From: Rhodospirillaceae bacterium UBA6608 | GTDB lineage: Bacteria > Pseudomonadota > Alphaproteobacteria > Rhodospirillales_A > Casp-alpha2 | Direction: 5' to 3' | DNA: 6,900 nt | Assembly: GCA_002433335.1 (NCBI GenBank) | Contig: DJHY01000297.1 | Span: forward strand, 1 to 6,900 | In this document: in pieces, positions 1 through 5,302 of the stretch | Layout of the letters: every line of letters begins with the position of its first letter | How positions within the stretch are numbered: position 1 is the first letter of the stretch | The notes under the pieces: model-generated | Told to the model about the DNA's origin: nothing | The model's database searches: none | Seen by the model: only the letters and a program-made list of their open reading frames with translations | Translations under genes and position numbers: made by a program

Positions 1-2
1 TG

Positions 3-18
3 TGGCACCTTTGACGCA
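3..18 (+). promoter_or_regulatory. candidate sigma-54 (-24/-12) promoter
   Basis: TGGCAC at 3-8 followed by GCA at 16-18 places the invariant GG (4-5) and GC (16-17) exactly 10 nt apart, as in RpoN promoters. Nine of the 12 specified positions of TGGCACG-N4-TTGCW match; the TT before GC is AC here. Transcription would start near 28-29, leaving a leader of about 30 nt that contains the Shine-Dalgarno sequence at 43-50. GG-N10-GC is frequent by chance in G+C-rich DNA, and any enhancer site would lie outside the window, so this remains a candidate. Confidence 0.33.
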
Positions 19-58
19 TCAAGGACAGCAAACGCTTGTCCAAGGGAGGACCATCGAC

Positions 59-898
59 ATGAAACGTTTTCTGACGACAACCATCGCCGGCGCGTTGCTT
101 GCCGGTTTCACCTGGGCCGCAGCGCCCGCCAAGGACGCCCAGGCCTCGGCCGAGGTCAAATGGTACGGCCAAGCCGCATTCCGGATCAAAACGCCGGGCG
201 GCAAGGTGATCCTGATCGACCCGTTCATTTCCAAGAACCCCCGCACCCCCGCCGCCGACAAAGACCTGTCGAGAATCGGCAAGGTCGACCTGATCCTGGT
301 CACCCACGGTCACGGCGACCACTTGGGCGACACGGCGGCCCTGGCCAAGCAGACGGGCGCCAAGGTCGCGCTCAACGCCGACATGGGCCATACCCTGCGT
401 ATCCTGGGCATGGTGCCGAAGGAACAGCTGGTGCGGTTCAATAAATCGGGGCCGATCACCCCGATCGGCCCGGACGTGGTCATCACCATGACCCATGCCG
501 AACATTCGTCCGAGGTCGTATCTAAAGGCCCCGACGGCAAGGAAGGCATCTTCCCCGGCGGCGAGCCCGCGGGCTACGTCATCAAGATGGAAGACGGCTA
601 TACCATCTATCATTCCGGCGATACCGGCGTGTTCAAGGACATGGAACTGATCCACGATCTGTACAAGCCGGACCTGGCCCTGATCTGCATCGGCGGCTGG
701 TTCACCATGGACCCGCGCCACGCGGCCTATGCGGTGACCAAGCTTTTGAAGCCGACCACCGTCATGCCCATGCACTACGGCACCTTCCCGCCGCTCAAGG
801 GCACCCCGGACGAGTTGAAAAAGCAGCTGACCGAAATGGGCTCGACCGCGCAAGTCGTGGTCATGCAACCGGGCGACGAGAAGGCGTTCAGCAAGTAA
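59..898 (+). CDS. exported UPF0173-type metal-dependent hydrolase (metallo-beta-lactamase fold)
   Basis: Predicted 279-residue metal-dependent hydrolase of the metallo-beta-lactamase superfamily, closest in pattern to UPF0173 (YtkL-like) proteins. Metal-site motifs are visible: HGHGDH (H83, H85, D87, H88), H146 in THAEH, D188 in YHSGDTG and H239 in MPMHYGTFPP. IDPFISKNP (53-61) and GGEPAGYVI (167-175) are also typical of the family. Residues 1-31 form a signal peptide (KR, then a hydrophobic stretch, then AQASA before EVKW), so the enzyme probably acts in the periplasm, whereas most relatives are cytoplasmic. The mature length of about 248 is slightly above the family's roughly 225-230. The ATG at 59 is chosen over an in-frame upstream start at 2 because AGGGAGGA (43-50) sits 8 nt before it and the signal peptide begins there. 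The gene is probably monocistronic, with a terminator 30 bp after the stop. Its substrate is unknown. Confidence 0.88.
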   Translation: MKRFLTTTIAGALLAGFTWAAAPAKDAQASAEVKWYGQAAFRIKTPGGKVILIDPFISKNPRTPAADKDLSRIGKVDLILVTHGHGDHLGDTAALAKQTGAKVALNADMGHTLRILGMVPKEQLVRFNKSGPITPIGPDVVITMTHAEHSSEVVSKGPDGKEGIFPGGEPAGYVIKMEDGYTIYHSGDTGVFKDMELIHDLYKPDLALICIGGWFTMDPRHAAYAVTKLLKPTTVMPMHYGTFPPLKGTPDELKKQLTEMGSTAQVVVMQPGDEKAFSK

Positions 899-927
899 GA
901 CCGCCGATCAACGACAAGGTGTGTTAA

Positions 928-961
928 AAAAGGACGGCCATTGCGCCGTCCTTTTGTTTTT
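928..961 (+). terminator. strong intrinsic terminator, possibly bidirectional
   Basis: An 11-bp perfect stem (928-938 pairing with 945-955) with a 6-nt loop is followed by a T-rich run (952-961, interrupted by one G). The left arm begins with an A-run (926-931), so the hairpin could also terminate minus-strand transcripts. It ends the hydrolase transcript. The next gene's Shine-Dalgarno sequence starts only 5 nt after the T-run. Confidence 0.88.
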
Positions 962-982
962 CCCTGGGGAGGAGAGAAAAAC

Positions 983-2152
983 ATGCTCCGTATTCAGAAA
1001 CTGTTGCTTGCGGCCCTGGTCGTCGCGGCGTCCTTGCCCTTCGCCGCGTCGGCGGAGCTGCGCGGAGATCCGTTCAATATAGATCTACGCAAGGCGATTA
1101 TGGACCCCGACAAGGACTACAGTCGAGGCATCCAGCGCATGCTGCAAAAGGCGCGCGAAGACATTATCTACCGCAGCTTTTTGAACGCGGCCGAGCGGGG
1201 CCATCCGCAAGCCCAATATTTTGTCGCACTTCACCTGCGTGAAGGCAAAGGCGTCGAGAAAAACCAAACTGAAGCATTGGAATGGGCAAAGAAATCTGCC
1301 GATGGCGGCTTCCTTCGAGCTGCCGATTTAGTCGGAAGCATGTATCTGAACGGGGAAGGTGCTGAGAAGTCGCCGGAAACCGCCATCGAATGGTTCGAAA
1401 AATCGGCCCAGGCAGGTTTCCCCCAGTCCCAAATGGCACTCGCTTTGGCCCACATCGAAGGTAAGGGAACGGCAAAAGACCCGGTTAAGGCTCTTGAATG
1501 GGGCCGCAAGGCTGCTGAGTCCGGCTTTCCTCCGGCCAAGGGCTTCGTCGCAGCCCTGGAAAAGCGTATCCCGCAAGTCAAGGAAGAAAGAGGCTTGGTA
1601 ACTCGCCTCTTACCGCCATCCGTTGGATATACGGAGCATATGGAAGAAATGCATTTGAAGCCGATGGAGGAAAGCCCGGAGATCATCGCAGAGCTAAAAA
1701 AAGACGCGAAAACACTGAAGCCGCCTTACCTGTATGAACTTGCAAGACGGCTTTGGCCAACCAATCAGTCCGAGGCTATTTCCTGGTATCTAGCCGGCTA
1801 CATGCGGGCCAAGTTCGATGCCCTCAAATGCAAAGACAAGAGCGCGCGGGGCGGCTATCGCCTGCTTTCATCTCTCGCGCCAGACGTGGCGAAGGGACTG
1901 CGCAATAGAACCGACATCCTGATCGCTGCCGGCGAAAGAGCGTTGGAAATCGAAGCGACATATCCGACCGACACCGACCCGTCCTGGATCTGTGGACATG
2001 GGATGGACACAATCATCGCCGGGCTCGAAAAGAAGCCAATTCTCGAATACACAACCCACCCTGCGGCTTGGCCGGAACTCCGAGAACAGCTCAGGTCCAA
2101 TCTGCTTCCCAGCCTGCAAAAGGTGATCGACAAGAAATCGTCACAGCAATAG
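983..2152 (+). CDS. exported Sel1-repeat (TPR-like) protein with unassigned C-terminal region
   Basis: Predicted 389-residue secreted protein. Residues 1-24 are a signal peptide (hydrophobic core LLLAALVVAASLPF, cleavage likely after AASA). Three Sel1-like repeats of about 36 residues follow at roughly 74-109, 110-145 and 146-181, with the usual A-x-YL-x-GxG and A-x-W-x-x-KSAxxG pattern. They form a helical scaffold that normally binds partner proteins. Residues about 200-389 are not repeats. They include PYLYELARRLW (248-258), an AISWYLAGYMRAKFDAL stretch (265-281) and two cysteines (C283, C337) that could form a disulfide in the periplasm; I do not recognise a named domain here. The ATG at 983 is preferred over an in-frame TTG at 941, which lies inside the terminator hairpin; GGGGAGGAG (966-974) precedes 983. 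Third codon positions are visibly richer in A/T than in the neighbouring genes. Function is unknown; a role in envelope assembly or regulation is a guess. Confidence 0.85.
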   Translation: MLRIQKLLLAALVVAASLPFAASAELRGDPFNIDLRKAIMDPDKDYSRGIQRMLQKAREDIIYRSFLNAAERGHPQAQYFVALHLREGKGVEKNQTEALEWAKKSADGGFLRAADLVGSMYLNGEGAEKSPETAIEWFEKSAQAGFPQSQMALALAHIEGKGTAKDPVKALEWGRKAAESGFPPAKGFVAALEKRIPQVKEERGLVTRLLPPSVGYTEHMEEMHLKPMEESPEIIAELKKDAKTLKPPYLYELARRLWPTNQSEAISWYLAGYMRAKFDALKCKDKSARGGYRLLSSLAPDVAKGLRNRTDILIAAGERALEIEATYPTDTDPSWICGHGMDTIIAGLEKKPILEYTTHPAAWPELREQLRSNLLPSLQKVIDKKSSQQ

Positions 2153-2164
2153 ACCGGCCGATAC

Positions 2165-3088
2165 TTACCGCCAAGGCCGCGACACCCGCCCCGGTTGGGC
2201 GACGGCTTCGCCGCCTTCCATGGCTTCCAGGGCCTCGATCCGCTTTTGCAGCGGCGGGTGGCTGGAAAACAGGGCCTGGACCTTTCCGGCGCTGATCGCG
2301 AAGGCCTTCATTTCGTCCGGCATGGGCGGGCCGTCCTGCGCCGCCTGCAGGCGCTTCAGGGCGTTGATCATGTTACGCCGCCCGGCCAATTCCGCCCCGC
2401 CCCTGTCGGCGCGGAATTCACGCCAGCGCGAGAACCACATCACGATCACCATCGCGGCGATCCCGAACACGAATTCGGCGATCATCGAGACGATCCAAAA
2501 CGCCGGGCCATGGCCGCGTTCAACCTTGAACACCGTGCGGTCGACGACATGGCCGACGATCCGCGACAGGAAGATCACGAAGGTGTTCACCACCCCCTGG
2601 ATCAAGGTCAGGGTGACCATGTCGCCGTTGGCGACGTGGGCGACTTCGTGGCCAAGCACGGCCTCGACCTCGCTGCGCTCCATGGAGGTCAGCAATCCGG
2701 TCGAAACGGCGACCAAGGCATCGTTGCGGTTCCAGCCCGTGGCGAAGGCATTGGGCGAGGCATGATCGAAAATCCCGACCTCGGGCATGCCGATACCGGC
2801 CTGCTTAGCCTGACGGGCGACCGTATCGACCAGCCACTTTTCCGTCGGATTGGCGGCCTGGGCGATGATCTTCACCCCCATGCCGGCCTTGGCCATGGTC
2901 TTGGACAGGAACAGCGAGATCAGCGCCCCGGCGAAACCGATCACCGCCGAATAGACGACCAGGGCGTTGATGTTCAGGTCAACGCCGTTCTGCTGCAGCA
3001 GCCCTTCCAGCCCGAGCAGGCGAAAGGTCAGGCTGATCAGCGCGACGATCGCCAGGTTGGTGCCGAGAAACAGCAGAATACGAAGCAT
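2165..3088 (-). CDS. htpX: membrane zinc metalloprotease HtpX
   Basis: HtpX is an inner-membrane M48 zinc endopeptidase that works alongside FtsH in degrading misfolded membrane proteins. This 307-residue product is close to the roughly 290 of E. coli HtpX. The zinc site is HEVAH (147-151) with E224 in REFRADRGGAELAGR as the third ligand. Other family marks are NAFATG (114-119) and SSHPPLQKRIEAL (275-287). Hydrophobic segments lie at about 5-22, 43-62, 160-178 and 198-219, matching the usual two N-terminal plus two internal segments. ATG 3088 was chosen because the protein then begins MLRILLFLGTN as in relatives, and GGGGAAGGA (3098-3106) lies 9 nt upstream. A longer in-frame start at 3196 would read through a hairpin and add 36 unrelated residues. 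The gene converges with the Sel1 gene across 12 bp. A hairpin and an RpoH-like motif in the leader suggest stress control. Confidence 0.96.
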   Translation of the reverse strand: MLRILLFLGTNLAIVALISLTFRLLGLEGLLQQNGVDLNINALVVYSAVIGFAGALISLFLSKTMAKAGMGVKIIAQAANPTEKWLVDTVARQAKQAGIGMPEVGIFDHASPNAFATGWNRNDALVAVSTGLLTSMERSEVEAVLGHEVAHVANGDMVTLTLIQGVVNTFVIFLSRIVGHVVDRTVFKVERGHGPAFWIVSMIAEFVFGIAAMVIVMWFSRWREFRADRGGAELAGRRNMINALKRLQAAQDGPPMPDEMKAFAISAGKVQALFSSHPPLQKRIEALEAMEGGEAVAQPGRVSRPWR

Positions 3089-3106
3089 TCCTTGATATCC
3101 TTCCCC

Positions 3107-3133
3107 AAAAAGGGCGGCCCCGCGGGACCGCCC
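3107..3133 (-). terminator. intrinsic terminator or attenuator hairpin in the htpX leader
   Basis: Read on the minus strand, a 9-bp stem (3133-3125 with 3120-3112, one U-G wobble, tetraloop CGCG) is followed by five U (3111-3107). It can end the transcript of the upstream dioxygenase gene, whose stop is 70 bp away. The U-run directly touches the htpX Shine-Dalgarno sequence at 3106-3098, leaving no room for a promoter between hairpin and gene. Any htpX transcript must therefore pass through it, which also makes attenuation possible. Confidence 0.7.
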
Positions 3134-3147
3134 CAGATCGACTAGAT

Positions 3148-3175
3148 ATCTATGCCTGCCGTCGCCCGGCGCAAG
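3148..3175 (-). promoter_or_regulatory. candidate RpoH (heat-shock sigma) promoter for htpX
   Basis: On the minus strand CTTG (3175-3172) is followed after exactly 17 nt by CATAGAT (3154-3148). The alphaproteobacterial RpoH promoter pattern is CTTG, 17-18 nt, then CYTATnT, so the -35 core is perfect and the -10 is partial. Start of transcription would fall near 3141, just before the leader hairpin. The site lies between the dioxygenase stop and htpX, the only place left for a dedicated htpX promoter. htpX is heat-induced in E. coli. A 10-bp palindrome, TAGATATCTA (3143-3152), overlaps the -10. Confidence 0.38.
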
Positions 3176-3203
3176 AGCCCACGCGACGCTTTCCACCGCT
3201 TGA

Positions 3204-4055
3204 TCAGGCGGCGATCTTACCCTTCCGGCCGTCGGTGCAGCCGACGATCATGCGCAGCATCCGCCGAGGTTCGGTGTAGTCGTCGATGGCGCAATGCATG
3301 GACGACCTGTTATCCAGCCCGACCAGGCTGTTCAGGGTCCATTTATGGCGATAGCGGAATTCCGGCTTCAACGCATGCTCGAACAATTCCGCCAACAGAT
3401 CGTCGCTTTCGGACTGTTCCAATTCTACGATCCGCATGCTGTAGCCGGGGCTGACGTAGAGGATCGGCACACCCGTCTTGGGGTGCGGGCGGACCACCGG
3501 ATGGATCACATCCGGATGGGCGGCCTGCTGTTCCGGGGTCAGCGTGGGCGTGGCGCCCAAAGTGTTCCAGCCCCAACGATGGATACAGGTCAGGCCCTCG
3601 ATCCGCTGCTTGGTCTTATCCGGCAGGGTCGCATAGGCGGCGCGCATGTTGACGACCTCTGTATCCCCGCCCTTGGACGGCAGATGGGTCGAATACAGGA
3701 AGATCGCGTCCGACGGGCTGACCTCGTAGGACAGATCGGAATGCCAGAACGCGCCCGCGGGCTTGGCCGTGGTGCGGCTTTCGGGGCTGTCCATGTTCTT
3801 GGCGATGATCGATACCTCGAACCCGTCCGGATGGTGATACTGGTTGAGGATATGCGGCACCAGGGGGCCGAAGCGGCTGCCGAAATCGCGCAGCCAGGGG
3901 ACGTTTTCCTCCAAATCGGGGATCACGATGGCGATATGGTCGAGCATCGCCTGCTCGACCGCGCGGAAATCTTCATCACTTAGGGGTTTTCGGGAATCCA
4001 GTCCGTGGATGACCGCGCCCATCGCGGCGTCCAACGGTTCGATCTTGATCGTCAT
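3204..4055 (-). CDS. TauD/TfdA-family Fe(II)/2-oxoglutarate-dependent dioxygenase
   Basis: Predicted 283-residue cytoplasmic oxygenase of the TauD/TfdA family, which couples 2-oxoglutarate decarboxylation to hydroxylation of a small substrate, often releasing sulfite, an alcohol or an aldehyde from it. Iron ligands are H105 and D107 in FWHSD and H254 in DNRSSMH. R265, 11 residues after H254, matches the 2-oxoglutarate-binding arginine. LPSKGGDTEVVNMRAAY (125-141) is the family's conserved strand-helix region. The position of TauD's sulfonate-binding arginine (4 residues further on) is M269 here, with an arginine one residue earlier (R268), so taurine is doubtful. Start ATG 4055 has AGGAGGAG (plus-strand 4061-4068) 5 nt upstream; a longer in-frame start at 4151 has unrelated residues. 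It is divergent from the PAS gene at 4219, and a terminator-like hairpin lies downstream. Substrate unknown. Confidence 0.92.
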   Translation of the reverse strand: MTIKIEPLDAAMGAVIHGLDSRKPLSDEDFRAVEQAMLDHIAIVIPDLEENVPWLRDFGSRFGPLVPHILNQYHHPDGFEVSIIAKNMDSPESRTTAKPAGAFWHSDLSYEVSPSDAIFLYSTHLPSKGGDTEVVNMRAAYATLPDKTKQRIEGLTCIHRWGWNTLGATPTLTPEQQAAHPDVIHPVVRPHPKTGVPILYVSPGYSMRIVELEQSESDDLLAELFEHALKPEFRYRHKWTLNSLVGLDNRSSMHCAIDDYTEPRRMLRMIVGCTDGRKGKIAA

Positions 4056-4218
4056 TGATGCTCCTCCTGTATATTTTTTCTTTCGACTATAACACTCCAC
4101 CGTCAACTCTATAGAAACAGAATTTCGACCAATAAACGGTACAGACAACATGACTCCTGTTCTCGGATTCGTTTAAGCTACCAGCCCCGCCTGATGGGGA
4201 GGCAAGGGGAGACGACGG
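4056..4218. promoter_or_regulatory. divergent intergenic control region
   Basis: This A+T-rich 163-bp stretch separates the divergent dioxygenase (-) and PAS_5 (+) genes and must hold promoters for both. TTTCGAC occurs twice in direct orientation, at 4081-4087 and 4123-4129. The copies start 42 bp apart (four helical turns), and similarity extends weakly over 15 bp (11 identities), suggesting a possible operator pair. A TTGACG at 4109-4104 on the minus strand has no -10 at proper spacing, and TATAGA-like boxes lack good -35 partners, so no exact promoter is called. The Shine-Dalgarno sequences are at 4061-4068 (-) and about 4205-4212 (+). Confidence 0.45.
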
Positions 4219-4734
4219 ATGGCTTTGGATGCCATTGGCTTGACGACGGTCGAGGGGCCGTACTTCGAGCAGACATGGGATTTCACGGATCCGGAATTTT
4301 GCTGGATGCGCGATTACTGGCAGGAAAAGCGGGGCGATCGCCCCTGCCCTAGGCTGCGCGACATCAACCTTCCCAGTCTTTTCCGGCAAGCACCCAAAAT
4401 CGTGATCAAGGACGCCATTGATGACGGACGCGATTTCCGCGTGCGTTATTGGGGCACGAACGTCACCGATTGGCTGAAGTTCGACGGCTCCGGCAAGCTG
4501 CTGAGCGACTATTTCCCGCAAAAGAGCCTGGAGCAGGTCAAGAAGGCGCACCTCATGGCCTTGAACGGCGATATCCCTATCCACCGCTGGGGCGTCAGCA
4601 CCTATCCCAATCGCGATTTTTTGGAATTCGAAACCATCGATCTGCCATTAGAAAACGACGAGGGCAAACGCGCCCATATCCTTTCGTTGCATCAATATCG
4701 AATACAAAGCCGGGACGATGGGTCGGAAGCCTAG
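4219..4734 (+). CDS. stand-alone PAS-domain protein, PAS_5 type (A)
   Basis: Predicted 171-residue soluble protein that is almost entirely one PAS_5-type PAS domain. Family marks are YWQEKRGDR (33-41), LPSLF (51-55), DFRVRYWGT (72-80), DGSGK (89-93) and FETIDLPLEND (137-147). There is no signal peptide, membrane segment, kinase, cyclase or DNA-binding domain, so it would have to sense a ligand or redox state and signal through a partner protein. What it binds is not visible. ATG 4219 has AGGGGAGA (4205-4212) 6 nt upstream. It is divergent from the dioxygenase gene and convergent with a second PAS_5 gene; their last codons overlap by 4 nt. The role as sensor is inference from the fold. Confidence 0.82.
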   Translation: MALDAIGLTTVEGPYFEQTWDFTDPEFCWMRDYWQEKRGDRPCPRLRDINLPSLFRQAPKIVIKDAIDDGRDFRVRYWGTNVTDWLKFDGSGKLLSDYFPQKSLEQVKKAHLMALNGDIPIHRWGVSTYPNRDFLEFETIDLPLENDEGKRAHILSLHQYRIQSRDDGSEA

Positions 4735-5219
4735 TCTTCGTTGAAGATATCGCCGAGCTTTTCTTCCAAATAAATGGTCGATGCGATCTGCGTCACGTTC
4801 TCGCCGTCGTTGGAGATCGGCAAACGAATACGTTCGTACTGGCGGCACATGCCGTCTTCCCGGGTGACCTTCGATGCGAAAACCAGGGGCCTGCGCTCGT
4901 CGACGATCCGTCGGCATTCGTTGAACACCTTCTCCCCGAACGCGGGATTGGCCCAAACCGACTTTCCGGTCAGGTCATAGCCGAGATTTGTCGTATTCGC
5001 CGTGCCCCAGAACCGATAGGTAAAATCCAACGGCGATGGGATCACATCCATTACCAGGATATTGGGAATGATTTGGGGCCTGAGGTTCGGCAGCCGAAAT
5101 TCCGGCCAAGTCGGCGCCCACCGATCCCCCTTCAGGGCGACCCAATAAGCATGGAGCTCGTCCAGAAACGGCGGCAGGGTGTCTTGCTTGGGCGGTTGGA
5201 CATCGACTTCGACAAGCAC
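4731..5219 (-). CDS. stand-alone PAS-domain protein, PAS_5 type (B)
   Basis: Predicted 162-residue soluble protein and a diverged paralogue of the PAS protein encoded opposite it. The same landmarks occur in the same order and nearly the same spacing: YWVALKGDR (25-33), LPNL (43-46), DFTYRFWGT (65-73), DLTGK (82-86) and YERIRLPISNDG (128-139). No output domain, signal peptide or membrane segment is seen. The start is GTG at 5219, with GGAG (plus-strand 5230-5233) upstream at usable spacing; no in-frame ATG lies upstream. Its TAG stop (4733-4731) shares the CTAG palindrome with the stop of the convergent gene. It follows the SAF-domain dehydrogenase gene on the same strand after 83 bp, so co-transcription with it is possible but not shown. 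The ligand is unknown. Confidence 0.8.
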   Translation of the reverse strand: MLVEVDVQPPKQDTLPPFLDELHAYWVALKGDRWAPTWPEFRLPNLRPQIIPNILVMDVIPSPLDFTYRFWGTANTTNLGYDLTGKSVWANPAFGEKVFNECRRIVDERRPLVFASKVTREDGMCRQYERIRLPISNDGENVTQIASTIYLEEKLGDIFNED

Positions 5220-5228
5220 GATCGAAAA

Positions 5229-5235
5229 TCTCCGG
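5229..5235 (-). promoter_or_regulatory. ribosome binding site supporting a GTG start
   Basis: CCGGAGA on the minus strand (5235-5229) lies 9 nt before the GTG at 5219-5217. It is the only purine-rich ribosome-binding sequence near the start of the second PAS gene, and it decides the GTG start. Confidence 0.55.
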
Positions 5236-5302
5236 CAGCTAGGCCGAAGATTAGTGTCTTATAATGAATATTTTTTCAACCAATTCGGCGCGACAAGTGG
5301 GC
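5236..5302 (-). promoter_or_regulatory. A+T-rich intergenic region upstream of the second PAS gene
   Basis: This gap between the dehydrogenase stop and the second PAS gene holds an A+T-rich core (about 5250-5280) against a G+C-rich background, which suggests a promoter for the PAS gene. On the minus strand TATAAG is present, but no good -35 lies 16-18 nt upstream. No terminator hairpin for the dehydrogenase gene is evident. No exact promoter is called. Confidence 0.3.

Noticed and set aside
23..41. Small inverted repeat (GGACAGC / GC-T-TGTCC) before the first gene
   Set aside because: The stem is short with a bulge, there is no T-run, and it does not sequester the Shine-Dalgarno; likely chance.
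2154..2183. CGGCC ... GGCCG inverted repeat between the convergent genes
   Set aside because: A 5-bp stem with a long loop and no U-run is too weak for a terminator.
2195..3145. 316-codon open frame on the plus strand opposite htpX
   Set aside because: It is histidine-, glycine- and aspartate-rich with no recognisable motif, and mirrors the codon bias of a clear htpX gene on the other strand.
3294..3983. 229-codon open frame on the plus strand opposite the dioxygenase
   Set aside because: It lies within the dioxygenase, whose iron ligands are intact; no motif or family pattern is seen in the plus-strand product.
4104..4109. TTGACG on the minus strand as a -35 for the dioxygenase
   Set aside because: The nearest TATA-like box is only 9 nt away, and no acceptable -10 occurs at 16-18 nt.
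4449..5264. 271-codon open frame spanning both PAS genes on the plus strand
   Set aside because: It crosses two convergent genes that both encode recognisable PAS_5 domains; its own product has no family pattern.
5260..5265. Perfect TATAAT on the plus strand
   Set aside because: No -35 lies upstream, and no plus-strand gene begins downstream of it.
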